This document shows, piece by piece, positions 28,504-37,200 of a stretch of DNA of 64,000 nt. Every line of letters begins with the position of its first letter. The stretch's first letter is position 1. The stretch comes from Larkinella rosea. GTDB taxonomy: Bacteria; Bacteroidota; Bacteroidia; Cytophagales; Spirosomataceae. The notes below the pieces were generated by a model. It did no database searches and was not told the DNA's origin. It saw nothing but the letters and a program-made list of their open reading frames with translations. The stretch spans positions 310,001-374,000 of the forward strand of contig NZ_RQJO01000015.1 of the NCBI RefSeq assembly GCF_003858635.1. The letters are read 5' to 3'. The translations under genes were made by a program, and so were the position numbers.

Positions 28504-29904
28504 TTAATTAGTACCTGTCGGTTTTGAAGCAGGGTCATCCGTAGATGAATGGATCAAGGTTTCACGGACAAAGCCGGTTTTTAAGTGTTCATAGAAGGAA
28601 ACCGGATCCACCAGCGAGGCTGCTCCCTGCGCCATTAAGCCCCCCAACAGTAACTGGAAGATGGCCGAATGCCGGTCCGTCATTTCCAGGACCAGAATAG
28701 CCGCTGTAAACGGCGAACGAACCACCCCCGTCAGGAAACTAACCATGCTGACCAGAATGAGCAGGTTGGTGTTAGTTGGAGCAACATTCAGCAATCGGGA
28801 AAGGCCATCGCCGAGAATGGCACCGGCGCTTAACGAAGTAGCGAAAATACCGCCCGCTGCCCCGCTGCTGTAACTGAGAGCCATACCGGCAAACCGCACC
28901 GGAAAGAGGTACCAGGGCGTCAGGTGATCGTTCTGAAACAAGAGCCGATTGATGATGGGCTTGCCCGTTCCGACCGCGTCGGTTCCAACCAGAAAAGTCA
29001 GACCACCCAATAATAATCCACACCCGAATACCCATCCTGCCTGCGTAGCAACGGTACGGAATCGTCGGCGGTAGGCATTGACCCACAATAACGTTTTGGC
29101 AAAAACCGCACCCGCAAAACCGCAGAGGATCGCCACCAGGGCAATCACACCCAAAAACCAGCCGGTCGAAGCCGTAACCTTCGGAAAACCGAGGTACAAA
29201 TAGGGCCCCAAAAGAGCTTGGGCCGTCATTCCGGCAATGATCACGGCGGTGAAAACGGCGGTTCGAAAACGGGTAATATGGGTTTGAGTAAGCTCTTCAA
29301 CGACAAAGACGATTCCTCCCAGCGGGGTGTTGAACGCAGCAGCCAAACCAGCCGCCCCGCCGGTGACGAGGGCAATCTGGCGCGACAGTTGGGGCCAGCC
29401 AGCCGGTTGGAGCCGGTTAATGGCCCGGAAAATGGCCGCCGAAATCTGGATGGTTGGTCCTTCCCGGCCAATGACGCCACCACCCATCAGCAAGACGACA
29501 CTACTCAGGACTTTCACAATCGCTACCCGCAGACTGAGCAGATGGGCAATCCGTCCATGCGTAGTCGGACTGGACAGTTCAATACCGGCCATGACCTGCG
29601 GAATGCCACTTCCCCGGGCAGCAGGGGCCAGTTTGGCCACGATCCACCAGGCAACTACGAAAGCTGTTGGCGTCAGCATGAATACCAGCAGGGGCTGCGT
29701 TCGAATCCAGGCAAAACTGGTTTGCTCGGCCCACACAAAAAGCTCTTCATAGCCAACCGCCACCAGACCGGTTAGGATGGAAGCGACCCAAAAGGGCAAA
29801 CTCTGGAGAATAACCCGGCGGACCCGCTCGGTGTATAACCGCCTGATCACATGTCGATCCAGCCAGGCCAGCACCTGGGCATATCGGGAAGGTCTATTGG
29901 TCAT
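28504..29904 (-). CDS. ClC-family chloride channel/antiporter
   Basis: Membrane protein of 466 residues with the ClC fold. Selectivity motifs are visible: GSGIPQVMAG (about 98-107), GREGPTIQIS with the gating glutamate (about 143-152), and GGIFATSLSAGAILG near 345-359. No CBS domains. Bacterial ClC proteins exchange 2 Cl- for H+ or conduct Cl-, often for acid resistance. Start at 29904 (MTNRPSRYAQVLAW); the upstream frame to 29985 looks non-coding. Converges on the CPA1 antiporter gene. Confidence 0.93.
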   Translation of the reverse strand: MTNRPSRYAQVLAWLDRHVIRRLYTERVRRVILQSLPFWVASILTGLVAVGYEELFVWAEQTSFAWIRTQPLLVFMLTPTAFVVAWWIVAKLAPAARGSGIPQVMAGIELSSPTTHGRIAHLLSLRVAIVKVLSSVVLLMGGGVIGREGPTIQISAAIFRAINRLQPAGWPQLSRQIALVTGGAAGLAAAFNTPLGGIVFVVEELTQTHITRFRTAVFTAVIIAGMTAQALLGPYLYLGFPKVTASTGWFLGVIALVAILCGFAGAVFAKTLLWVNAYRRRFRTVATQAGWVFGCGLLLGGLTFLVGTDAVGTGKPIINRLLFQNDHLTPWYLFPVRFAGMALSYSSGAAGGIFATSLSAGAILGDGLSRLLNVAPTNTNLLILVSMVSFLTGVVRSPFTAAILVLEMTDRHSAIFQLLLGGLMAQGAASLVDPVSFYEHLKTGFVRETLIHSSTDDPASKPTGTN

Positions 29905-30074
29905 GGGTGAGCAAAATACGATCGGTTCTATACCTGTAACGGGTAGATTCGGAATCTGGTTACTAATCCGGTGAATTATAAGCAAATTTTAAGTTTTGAT
30001 TCAGGCTGGACGTGAGCATTCCCAAAGCGCATCGGTAACCAATTGCAACACCTGGCGAGTTGGTCATTGTCTTC

Positions 30075-30103
30075 TCTAAGCCATTTCTAAGCAGTCTTTA
30101 AGC
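30075..30103 (+). promoter_or_regulatory. 11-bp-phased direct repeats upstream of the TPR gene (OmpR/PmrA-like box)
   Basis: TCTAAGC (30075-30081), TCTAAGC (30086-30092) and TTTAAGC (30097-30103) recur at exactly 11 bp, one helical turn; TTTTAGT at 30108 may be a weak fourth copy. CTAAG/TTAAG at this spacing resembles boxes bound by PmrA/OmpR-type response regulators. It lies 85-113 nt before the TPR ATG. Confidence 0.45.
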
Positions 30104-30137
30104 TCTCTTTTAGTTCCCGGCGGTAATTTGCTACTGT

Positions 30138-30171
30138 CTTCAGCAAAGTAAACGTTTCTCATTTGCTGAAG
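30138..30171 (+). promoter_or_regulatory. Inverted repeat in the leader of the TPR gene
   Basis: CTTCAGCAAA (30138-30147) and TTTGCTGAAG (30162-30171) are exact complements with a 14-nt loop, ending 16 nt before the ATG at 30188. Close enough to the start to influence ribosome access or serve as an operator. Confidence 0.45.
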
Positions 30172-30187
30172 GAAAATCCTACGCGCT

Positions 30188-31897
30188 ATGAAAATCTACC
30201 TATCATTTCTATTAGTTTTCAGCCCGGTCGTCAGTGCTTTAGCACAGGCACAATCCCCAAATGCAACCGAACTGCTGAGTCTGGGCCGGTTTCAGGAAGC
30301 CACCCAACTTCTCCGGCAAAACGCCCGGCAAAATCCATCCTTGCAAACCAACTTCGATGCCGGATACGGTTATCTCCGTTCCGGAAAACCTGATTCGGCC
30401 CAAATCTGGTTTGAAAAAGGTATTTTGATGGATGAAAAACGATTTCCGCTCAACCAAACCGGTTTGGCCATTATCACCTTGATTCAGAACGATAACACCA
30501 AGGCGAATCTGAAGCTGGAGGAAGTCATCAGCAGAAGTAAAGGGAAAAATGCGGAAATCTTGTTCCGCATTGGTGAAGCTCTCACGGGTTATCTGACTCC
30601 AGGCAATGGCTCCATCAAACCGTTGTATGCCAACGTGGTCAATCCGGCTAAAGCCATTGAGTATCTAAACCGGGCCGCCGACCGTGACAAGAAAAATGCT
30701 GCCATTCAACTGGCCCTCGGCGACGCCTATTACCTGAATCGGGACGCTGGCACCGCCGTGACCCGCTACGAAAATGCGCTGGAACTGGGAATGAATCCGG
30801 CGCGGGTTTATCAGCGGATCGGTGATATTTACTGGCAGGGAAGGAACCTGAATCTGGCGGTTGAAAATTATAAAAAGGCCATTGAGGCCAATTCCAGCTA
30901 TGCTCCGGCTTATAACCAGTTGGCCGAATTGTACTTTCTGGTTAATCAATACAAGAACGCTGCCAGTTATATTGACCGGTATGTCAACGTTTCGCAAGAC
31001 CATCGGCAGGAGACGCTCTTGCGGCAGGCTCAGTTCCATTTTCTGGCCAAAAACTACCAGCGAACCGTAAACCTGATCGACAGTAACCGTACGGTTTTAG
31101 CGTCGAATCCTATTGTGTATCGGATGGAAGGCTGGGCCTACTCGGCTCTGAAAGAACCTCAGAAAGCAATTCAGAATATCACTACGTTTTTGGAAAAAGC
31201 ACCCGAAAAGGTGATGCCCGATGATTATAAATACCTCGGAATGGCCTACATGGGGATGGAAAACCCCGGCAGTGATTCCCTGAAAGCTGTTAACGATTCC
31301 ATTGGAGTGACTTACCTTGGCAAAGCGGCTCCGTTCGATACGACGGAGAATCTATACAGCGATATGGCCAAGTATTATTACCGGGCGAAGAAACATTCTG
31401 AAGCGGTAGCCGCTCTGGATTCGGCGGCCAGGCACGGTTTCAAGGCGGATGTCCAGGACTTATTCCGTTACGGAATGAGCAATTATACGCTCGGTTTCCA
31501 ACGCGATAGTGTAGGAAAGCTGGTTCGGGATACGATTCGTTTTGCAATGGCCGATTCCGCGCTGGCACTGGCCCAAAAAAGCTCGCCAGACTATGCACCG
31601 ACCTTGCTTTACCGGGCGAAAGCCAATTACTATGCCTACACTCCCGAAGAAGCCGTTCGCAATGGGAAAGCCAAACCGTATTTTGAGCAGTTTATTGGGA
31701 TGATAGCGGATAAAGAAGCCGAACGGAATCGGTATAAAAAAGATCTGTTGCTGGCTTTTAAATACCTGATTTCTTACGAAGAACTGGTTACCAGAAATGC
31801 AGAGGCCCGTAAAGAATGGCTCAACAAAGCAAATGCATTATTTCCTGACAATCAGGAACTAACCAAAATTGCAGCCCCTGCTGCCGATGAGCAATAA
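30188..31897 (+). CDS. Secreted/periplasmic tetratricopeptide-repeat protein
   Basis: Protein of 569 residues with a signal peptide (MKIYLSFLLVFSPVVSALAQ) and many TPR-like helix pairs along its length, clearest around residues 155-260 (AIQLALGDAYYLNRDAGTA, YAPAYNQLAELYFLVNQYKN) and further copies to about 540. TPR proteins act as scaffolds, so it probably forms part of an envelope complex; partner unknown. It stands alone, with an elaborate leader (phased direct repeats and a hairpin) and its own terminator. Confidence 0.87.
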   Translation: MKIYLSFLLVFSPVVSALAQAQSPNATELLSLGRFQEATQLLRQNARQNPSLQTNFDAGYGYLRSGKPDSAQIWFEKGILMDEKRFPLNQTGLAIITLIQNDNTKANLKLEEVISRSKGKNAEILFRIGEALTGYLTPGNGSIKPLYANVVNPAKAIEYLNRAADRDKKNAAIQLALGDAYYLNRDAGTAVTRYENALELGMNPARVYQRIGDIYWQGRNLNLAVENYKKAIEANSSYAPAYNQLAELYFLVNQYKNAASYIDRYVNVSQDHRQETLLRQAQFHFLAKNYQRTVNLIDSNRTVLASNPIVYRMEGWAYSALKEPQKAIQNITTFLEKAPEKVMPDDYKYLGMAYMGMENPGSDSLKAVNDSIGVTYLGKAAPFDTTENLYSDMAKYYYRAKKHSEAVAALDSAARHGFKADVQDLFRYGMSNYTLGFQRDSVGKLVRDTIRFAMADSALALAQKSSPDYAPTLLYRAKANYYAYTPEEAVRNGKAKPYFEQFIGMIADKEAERNRYKKDLLLAFKYLISYEELVTRNAEARKEWLNKANALFPDNQELTKIAAPAADEQ

Positions 31898-31924
31898 ATT
31901 TTTATAGCCAGGGATGTGTAACCC

Positions 31925-31963
31925 AACCGCTACCGAAAAGTAACATTCCGGTAGCGGTTTTTG
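31925..31963 (+). terminator. Rho-independent terminator after TPR gene
   Basis: AACCGCTACCG (31925-31935) pairs with CGGTAGCGGTT (31949-31959), followed by TTT. Confidence 0.85.
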
Positions 31964-32030
31964 ATTACAAGCCCTAAGGTTGAAAAAGGGCAGCTATCTA
32001 ATGACCCGATGTTGGTTTATACCAGGGAAT

Positions 32031-32058
32031 AAAACACGGACTAAAGGCCCGGTCCGTG
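32031..32058 (-). terminator. Terminator of the lipid operon after accC
   Basis: On the minus strand CACGGAC (32058-32052) pairs with GTCCGTG (32041-32035), followed by TTTT. It lies 5 nt beyond the accC stop. Confidence 0.65.
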
Positions 32059-32062
32059 GGTA

Positions 32063-33406
32063 CTAAAGTGTACTGAAGTCAAACCCTTCCAGAAACGCCG
32101 TTGTGAACGCACCCGACTGGAATTTGGCGTCGTCCATCAGCTTGATGTGGAACGGAATCGTGGTTTTGATGCCCTCGATGACCACTTCCTGCAACGCCCG
32201 TTTCATCCGCGTGATCACTTCCTCGCGCGACTGCCCCGACACGATCAGTTTGGCGATCATCGAGTCGTAGTTCGGTGGAATGGTATACCCGCTGTAAACG
32301 TGGCTATCGATCCGGATGCCGTGGCCGCCGGGAAAGTGTAAGTTGGTGATCTTACCCGGTGAAGGACGAAAACCGTTGGCGGGATCTTCCGCGTTGATGC
32401 GGCATTCCATCGCGTAGATTTTCGGGGTGTAGTTTTTCCCCGAAATCGGCGTTCCGGCCGCTACCTTGATTTGTTCTTTAATCAGGTCAAAATCAGTCAC
32501 TTCTTCCGTAATCGGGTGTTCCACCTGAATCCGGGTGTTCATTTCCATGAAGTAGAAGTCACCGTGTTTGTCGACCAGAAACTCCACGGTTCCTGCCCCT
32601 TCGTACCCGATGGCCGAGGCCCCTTTGATGGCGGCTTCCCCCATCCGTTCCCGCAATTCGGAACTGACCACGGGCGAAGGGGTTTCTTCCACCAGCTTCT
32701 GGTGCCGACGCTGAATGGAGCAATCGCGCTCCGACAGGTGGCAAACTTTGCCGTATTGATCGCCCACAATCTGAATTTCGATGTGGCGCGGTTCTTCCAC
32801 GTATTTTTCCAGGTACAAACCGTCGTTGCCAAAAGCCGCGCCGGATTCCATCTTGGCGTCGAGCCAGGCTTTTTCAAATTCGAGCTCGCTTTTGATGATC
32901 CGCATGCCGCGACCACCGCCCCCGGCAGTTGCTTTGATAATAACCGGATAACCGATCTCGACGGCCAGCCGCTTGCCTTCTTCTACTGATTCGAGCAGGC
33001 CTTCCGAACCCGGAATCACCGGAACTCCGGCGGCCCGCATCGTGGCTTTGGCGGTCGCTTTGTCGCCCATCGCGTTGATCTGCTCGGCCGTAGCTCCAAT
33101 GAATTTAATGCCGTAATCGGCGCAGATTTGCGAGAATTCCGCGTTTTCGGACAGAAAACCGTAGCCGGGGTGAATAGCGTCGGCGCTGGTTACTTCGGCG
33201 GCCGAAATAATATTAGGAATATTCAGGTACGACTGGCGGCTCGGCGGTGGGCCGATGCAAACGGCCTCGTCGGCAAACCGTACGTGCAGGCTATCCCGGT
33301 CGGCAGTCGAATAAACTGCCACCGTCTTAATGCCCATCTCGCGGCACGTCCGGATGATCCGCAACGCGATTTCGCCCCGATTGGCGATGAGAATTTTCTT
33401 GAACAT
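32063..33406 (-). CDS. accC: Acetyl-CoA carboxylase biotin carboxylase subunit
   Basis: ATP-grasp enzyme of 447 residues that carboxylates biotin on AccB. Visible: N-terminal [20 protein letters not shown], glycine-rich loop [14 protein letters not shown] (about 160-173), [20 protein letters not shown] (about 290-309) with catalytic Glu and Arg residues, and the C-terminal [17 protein letters not shown]. Last gene of the minus-strand operon yceD-rpmF-plsX-fabH-efp-accB-accC. A TTTACGG-word hairpin fills the gap to accB. Confidence 0.97.
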   Translation of the reverse strand: MFKKILIANRGEIALRIIRTCREMGIKTVAVYSTADRDSLHVRFADEAVCIGPPPSRQSYLNIPNIISAAEVTSADAIHPGYGFLSENAEFSQICADYGIKFIGATAEQINAMGDKATAKATMRAAGVPVIPGSEGLLESVEEGKRLAVEIGYPVIIKATAGGGGRGMRIIKSELEFEKAWLDAKMESGAAFGNDGLYLEKYVEEPRHIEIQIVGDQYGKVCHLSERDCSIQRRHQKLVEETPSPVVSSELRERMGEAAIKGASAIGYEGAGTVEFLVDKHGDFYFMEMNTRIQVEHPITEEVTDFDLIKEQIKVAAGTPISGKNYTPKIYAMECRINAEDPANGFRPSPGKITNLHFPGGHGIRIDSHVYSGYTIPPNYDSMIAKLIVSGQSREEVITRMKRALQEVVIEGIKTTIPFHIKLMDDAKFQSGAFTTAFLEGFDFSTL

Positions 33407-33411
33407 AATAT

Positions 33412-33484
33412 CAGTTTACGGTTTACGGTTTATGGTTTACGGTTTACAGGATAACTATAGACCGTAAACTGTAAACCGTAAACT
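33412..33484. repeat. Word-repeat hairpin between accB and accC
   Basis: Arm 1 (33412-33449) is four to five near-tandem copies of GTTTACG/GTTTATG and arm 2 (33461-33484) holds complementary GTAAACC words. AGTTTACGGTTTAC (33413-33426) is the exact complement of 33471-33484. Arm 2 reaches the accB stop codon. Confidence 0.8.
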
Positions 33485-33954
33485 TAAATAGGTTCGACGA
33501 GGAATAACGGCTGATCGTATTCGACCGGAGTGGCGTTTTCGACCAGGACTTTGACGATCCGACCGGCCACTTCCGATTCAATTTCATTGAAGAGTTTCAT
33601 GGCTTCGATGATGCAGACGGTTTTACCCGGCTTTACTTCATCGCCGATTTCCACAAATGATTCGGCGTCGGGGCCCGCCGAGCGGTAGAACGTTCCGATC
33701 ATCGGGGATTTGATGGTCAGGTAGTTCGACGTATCCGCCTTGGGAGCCGAGGGTGGCGTCGCTGCGGAAACCGCTGGCTGCGCTGCCGGTAAAGCTGCCT
33801 GAACGGTCGGTTGTGCAACGGGCTGTGCCGCCAGAACCGGAGCTTGTCCGAAGCGCTTTACGCTCAGTTTCAGTTCATTGGTTTCGATACTGACTTCATC
33901 CAGGCCCGACTGCGCGATGAAATCAATAAGTTTCTGAATGTCTTTCGTGTCCAT
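33484..33954 (-). CDS. accB: Acetyl-CoA carboxylase biotin carboxyl carrier protein
   Basis: Carrier protein of 156 residues: an N-terminal helical segment (1-35), an Ala/Pro/Gln-rich flexible linker (about 37-75) and a C-terminal biotinyl domain. The biotin attachment lysine is Lys120 in IIEAMKLFNEIE. ATG at 33954 (MDTKDIQKLIDF); codons further upstream come from the spacer repeat. Works with AccC and with AccA/AccD (accD at 18.8 kb). Confidence 0.96.
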   Translation of the reverse strand: MDTKDIQKLIDFIAQSGLDEVSIETNELKLSVKRFGQAPVLAAQPVAQPTVQAALPAAQPAVSAATPPSAPKADTSNYLTIKSPMIGTFYRSAGPDAESFVEIGDEVKPGKTVCIIEAMKLFNEIESEVAGRIVKVLVENATPVEYDQPLFLVEPI

Positions 33955-33962
33955 CTCTTTTT

Positions 33963-34024
33963 GAGTTATAAATGATGCGTTATGAAGGATGAATTCCAAT
34001 CCATCGTCCATCATTCATAATTTC
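33963..34024. repeat. Word-repeat inverted element between efp and accB
   Basis: GATGAA/TTATGA-type words in 33963-33995 face complementary CATC/TCATAA words in 33999-34024. TTATAAATGATG (33966-33977) pairs with 34009-34020 with one mismatch. The weakest of the seven spacer hairpins. Confidence 0.55.
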
Positions 34025-34029
34025 TAAAC

Positions 34030-34593
34030 TTATTTAACTCGTTCTACGTAATCGCGGGTGCGGGTGTCGACCCGAATTTTGTCGCCCTGTTCGATAAACA
34101 GCGGTACCATAATGGTGGCACCGGTCGATACATCTACTTTCTTTTTGGCACTGTTGGCTGTATCGCCCCGAATACCCGGTTCTGAATACGTCACTTCCAG
34201 TTCCACAAAAGGCGGTAATTCGCAGGTCAACGGCGTATCGGTTTCGGCGTTGATCAGAATTTCAACTTCCTGACCTTCTTTCATCAAGTCAGATCCTTCG
34301 ACAATTTTATCCGTCAGATTGATCTGATCGAACGTTTCATTGTCCATGAAATTATAGCCTGCCTCGTCTTTGTACAGGAACTGAAATTTCCGGCGTTCTA
34401 CGCGCACCGGGTAAATCGTTACCCCGGCGTTGAACGTGTTGTCGAGTACTTTACCCGATGTCAAACTTTTCAGTTTCGTCCGAACGAAAGCTCCGCCCTT
34501 TCCGGGCTTAACGTGTTGGAATTCAGTAATTTGAAACAGATCGTGATTGAATTGAATAACGAGTCCGTTCCGAATGTCTGCGGTCGTTGCCAT
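34030..34593 (-). CDS. efp: Translation elongation factor P
   Basis: EF-P of 187 residues, which relieves ribosomes stalled at polyproline. Three beta-barrel domains; the tip loop VKPGKGGAFVRTK carries Lys32 where other EF-Ps are modified. C-terminal signature GDKIRVDTRTRDYVERVK. Start at 34593 (MATTADIRNGLVI). Located between fabH and accB in the lipid operon, a common bacterial association of efp with accBC. Confidence 0.97.
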   Translation of the reverse strand: MATTADIRNGLVIQFNHDLFQITEFQHVKPGKGGAFVRTKLKSLTSGKVLDNTFNAGVTIYPVRVERRKFQFLYKDEAGYNFMDNETFDQINLTDKIVEGSDLMKEGQEVEILINAETDTPLTCELPPFVELEVTYSEPGIRGDTANSAKKKVDVSTGATIMVPLFIEQGDKIRVDTRTRDYVERVK

Positions 34594-34602
34594 TATGTCT
34601 GA

Positions 34603-34711
34603 ACTATGATTACAGTGATTAAATTGATTGACTATGATACTATGACTGGGATGATTAATGATGATTCTTTGGTCAAATCATATTCATCATCAAAATCACT
34701 GTAATCATAGT
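34603..34711. repeat. Word-repeat hairpin between fabH and efp
   Basis: ACTATGATTACAGTGATT (34603-34620) is an exact 18-bp reverse complement of 34694-34711. Between them ACTATGA and GATGATT-type words repeat. The distal arm overlaps the last codons and stop of fabH (34705-34707). Confidence 0.85.
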
Positions 34712-35691
34712 GCCCACTTCAGATAAACCGCTCCCCAGGTAAAACCGCCCCCAAAGGCGGCCAGAACCAGGTTATCGCCTTTGTTCAACTGCGACTCGTA
34801 GTCGAACAGGCAGAGCGGGATGGTTGCTGCGGTGGTATTGCCGTATTTATGGATGTTGAGCATGACCCGGTCCATGCCGAGGCCCATGCGGTTGGCGGTG
34901 GCTTCGATGATCCGTTTGTTGGCCTGGTGCGGCACCAGCCAGGCAACGTCACTGCCGGTCAGGTGATTGCGCTCCATGATTTCGGCGGAGACATCGGCCA
35001 TGTTCTTGACCGCAAATTTAAACACCGACGGGCCGTCCTGGTAGACGTAGTGCCAGCGTTTATCGATCGTTTCGTGGGTGGGTGGGTAACGGCTACCGCC
35101 CGCTTTCTGAACCAGGTGGTTTTGCCCCGAACCGTCGGAGCGAATGATGGAATCGATGATGCCGTTTCCGTCCGTAGTGGGTTCCAGTAAAACCGCTCCG
35201 GCTCCGTCGCCAAACAGCACGCAGGTGGTCCGGTCGGTATAGTCGACAATGGCCGACATTTTATCGGCACCGACTACGACTACTTTTTTGTATTTCCCGG
35301 TTTCAATAAACTGAGTACCAATCGTTAATGCGTATAAAAAACCCGAACAGGCTGCCTGAATATCAAAACTTCCGACGGCCCGGATACCGGTCATGTCGCA
35401 TATCAGATTAGCCGTCGACGGAAAAACGTAATCGGGCGTGGTGGTGGCGCAAATCAGCAGTTCAACATCCGCCGGTGCTGTACCGGTTTTAGCCAGCAAA
35501 CCTTCCACTGCCCTGGCCGCCATGTGCGAGGTGCCTAGGCCTTCGCCTTTCAGAATATGTCGTTCTTTAATACCGGTGCGGCTGGTGATCCATTCGTCAC
35601 TGGTATCCACCATTTTTTCCAACTCCGCGTTGGTCAGGATGTAGTCGGGTACATATCCGTATACGCCTGTAATTGCCGCTTTACTGTTCAT
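34705..35691 (-). CDS. fabH: 3-oxoacyl-ACP synthase III FabH
   Basis: Condensing enzyme of 328 residues that starts fatty-acid synthesis by joining acetyl- or branched acyl-CoA to malonyl-ACP. Catalytic Cys115 ([12 protein letters not shown]), the His in [12 protein letters not shown] and the Asn in [15 protein letters not shown] make the Cys-His-Asn triad. Start at 35691 ([14 protein letters not shown]). Downstream of plsX in the operon. Confidence 0.96.
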   Translation of the reverse strand: MNSKAAITGVYGYVPDYILTNAELEKMVDTSDEWITSRTGIKERHILKGEGLGTSHMAARAVEGLLAKTGTAPADVELLICATTTPDYVFPSTANLICDMTGIRAVGSFDIQAACSGFLYALTIGTQFIETGKYKKVVVVGADKMSAIVDYTDRTTCVLFGDGAGAVLLEPTTDGNGIIDSIIRSDGSGQNHLVQKAGGSRYPPTHETIDKRWHYVYQDGPSVFKFAVKNMADVSAEIMERNHLTGSDVAWLVPHQANKRIIEATANRMGLGMDRVMLNIHKYGNTTAATIPLCLFDYESQLNKGDNLVLAAFGGGFTWGAVYLKWAL

Positions 35692-35716
35692 ACTCGGGAG
35701 GTGCAATCGATTTTAT

Positions 35717-35801
35717 AGACAAGAGAAGAGAGACAGGAGACAAGAGAAATCGATCGCACTTGTGCTGGTGTCTTTTGTCTCATGTCTCTTCTCTTTTGTC
35801 T
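35717..35801. repeat. Word-repeat hairpin between plsX and fabH
   Basis: Arm 1 (35717-35747) repeats AGACAAGAGA-type words and arm 2 (35770-35801) their complements GTCTC/TTTTGTCTC. 35717-35735 pairs with 35783-35801 apart from small bulges. Purine-rich against pyrimidine-rich arms. Confidence 0.75.
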
Positions 35802-35805
35802 CATT

Positions 35806-36744
35806 TTAACTTAACGCCTGAGCAATTTTGGTATACGCATTGGATTCAACCTGCCGTTTTGCCAGACTAAGCATATTTTTGATGGCCAACGGCGACGAAA
35901 TACCGTGGGCAATAATGACATTTCCATTTACGCCCACAATCGGACTTCCGCCGACGGATTCGTAATTGGTTTTATCGGTAAATTCGTGTTTGAGTCCCAG
36001 GTCTTTGGTCATTTCGTAAATCGACTCGCCCATTTTGAACAGGATATTGCCCGTAAAACCGTCGGTTACGATCACATCAGCTTTATCGCGGAAGAAATCT
36101 CCTCCTTCCATATTACCAATAAAATTAATTTTCCGGCTATCCTTCAACAACTGGTAGGCGGCCTGGGCAACGACGGACCCTTTCTGCTCTTCTTCGCCGA
36201 TGTTCATCAGCGCGACCCGCGGTTTTTCGATTCCGAACGTATATTGGGCGTAAATAGAACCGATTTCGCCGAATTGCAGTAACATTTCCGGTTTGCAGTC
36301 GGCATTGGCACCAATGTCGACGATAACGGCAAAACCGCCACTCAACTGCGGTACAAAACCGGCAATGGCGGGGCGCATCACGCCTTCGATAGCCTTGATG
36401 CTAAACAGCGCGCCAACGTGCATGGCACCGGTATTGCCCGCGCTGCAAAAGGCATCGACCGACTTGTCACGTAAAAGTTTAAACCCAACTCCGATGCTGG
36501 AATTGGGTTTCTGTGAAAGCGCCTTGGTGGGGTGCTCTCCCATTTCGACCACATCTTCCGCATGGACTATTTCTACACTGGAGCCCGTGTAAGTATATTT
36601 TTGAAGAAGGTCTTCAATTACCCGCTGTTTGCCCACCAATACGATGGTGACGTCACTTGGTAATTCTTTAGTGGCCATTACGACTCCCTCCACAATAGCG
36701 TCCGGAGCGAAATCGCCACCCATAGCGTCGACTGCGATTCTCAT
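35806..36744 (-). CDS. plsX: Phosphate acyltransferase PlsX
   Basis: Enzyme of 312 residues that makes acyl-phosphate from acyl-ACP for phospholipid synthesis. The N-terminus [20 protein letters not shown] is diagnostic; [14 protein letters not shown] and the [12 protein letters not shown] region also fit. Start at 36744. The frame open further upstream passes through the rpmF-plsX hairpin and is not conserved-looking. Confidence 0.96.
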   Translation of the reverse strand: MRIAVDAMGGDFAPDAIVEGVVMATKELPSDVTIVLVGKQRVIEDLLQKYTYTGSSVEIVHAEDVVEMGEHPTKALSQKPNSSIGVGFKLLRDKSVDAFCSAGNTGAMHVGALFSIKAIEGVMRPAIAGFVPQLSGGFAVIVDIGANADCKPEMLLQFGEIGSIYAQYTFGIEKPRVALMNIGEEEQKGSVVAQAAYQLLKDSRKINFIGNMEGGDFFRDKADVIVTDGFTGNILFKMGESIYEMTKDLGLKHEFTDKTNYESVGGSPIVGVNGNVIIAHGISSPLAIKNMLSLAKRQVESNAYTKIAQALS

Positions 36745-36811
36745 TGAACCAGGTTTGGGTGCGCTGAATTGGTAAACGAAGTGTAAAAATACTAGTTGCC
36801 CGGCAATAAAA

Positions 36812-36853
36812 AAGTATTTCACGTTCATCCGGTCAGATTCCTGTGAAATACTT
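36812..36853. repeat. Inverted repeat in the rpmF-plsX spacer
   Basis: AAGTATTTCAC (36812-36822) and GTGAAATACTT (36843-36853) are exact complements with a 20-nt loop, in the plsX leader 68 nt before its ATG (minus strand). Confidence 0.6.
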
Positions 36854-36892
36854 CTTACCCCCAACCGCCCGAAAGAGGTTTTCGATCATCTG

Positions 36893-36921
36893 AAAAAAGC
36901 CCTTGCGTGGGGTTGGGGGCT
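36893..36921 (-). terminator. Terminator or attenuator after rpmF
   Basis: On the minus strand AGCCC (36921-36917) pairs with GGGCT (36902-36898), followed by TTTTT. It would reduce read-through from rpmF into plsX. An alternative pairing, CCCCCAACC (36858-36866) with GGTTGGGGG (36911-36919), is mutually exclusive with it. Confidence 0.5.
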
Positions 36922-36927
36922 AAAATG

Positions 36928-37122
36928 TCAGGCTGTCGGTGCGTAATTTTCAATAACCACTTTGCCTTTGTAATACAGGTTGCCTTCGAATACGTGCGCT
37001 TTGTGACGAACGTGAATTTCACCCGTTGTCGCATCAAAGGACAATGCCTTGGCGGTCAGTTTGTCGTGCGTTCTACGCTTGTCCCGCCGGGTGCTTGAAT
37101 GTCTGCGTTTGGGATGTGCCAT
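36928..37122 (-). CDS. rpmF: 50S ribosomal protein L32
   Basis: Ribosomal protein of 64 residues beginning [20 protein letters not shown], a typical L32 start. No zinc-binding cysteines, so it is the Cys-free type common in Bacteroidota. Located between yceD and plsX as in many bacteria. Confidence 0.96.
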   Translation of the reverse strand: MAHPKRRHSSTRRDKRRTHDKLTAKALSFDATTGEIHVRHKAHVFEGNLYYKGKVVIENYAPTA

Positions 37123-37200
37123 AATTGTATCTTGTCAATTGTCAGTCTAGCTTGCCATTCTCCCACAACCGGAACGGCGCTGGAGTGATAACAAAGGATA

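Noticed and set aside
33412-33484. Near-tandem TTTACGG copies considered as a CRISPR-like or microsatellite array
   Set aside because: There are no spacers of constant length and the copies form one arm of a hairpin.
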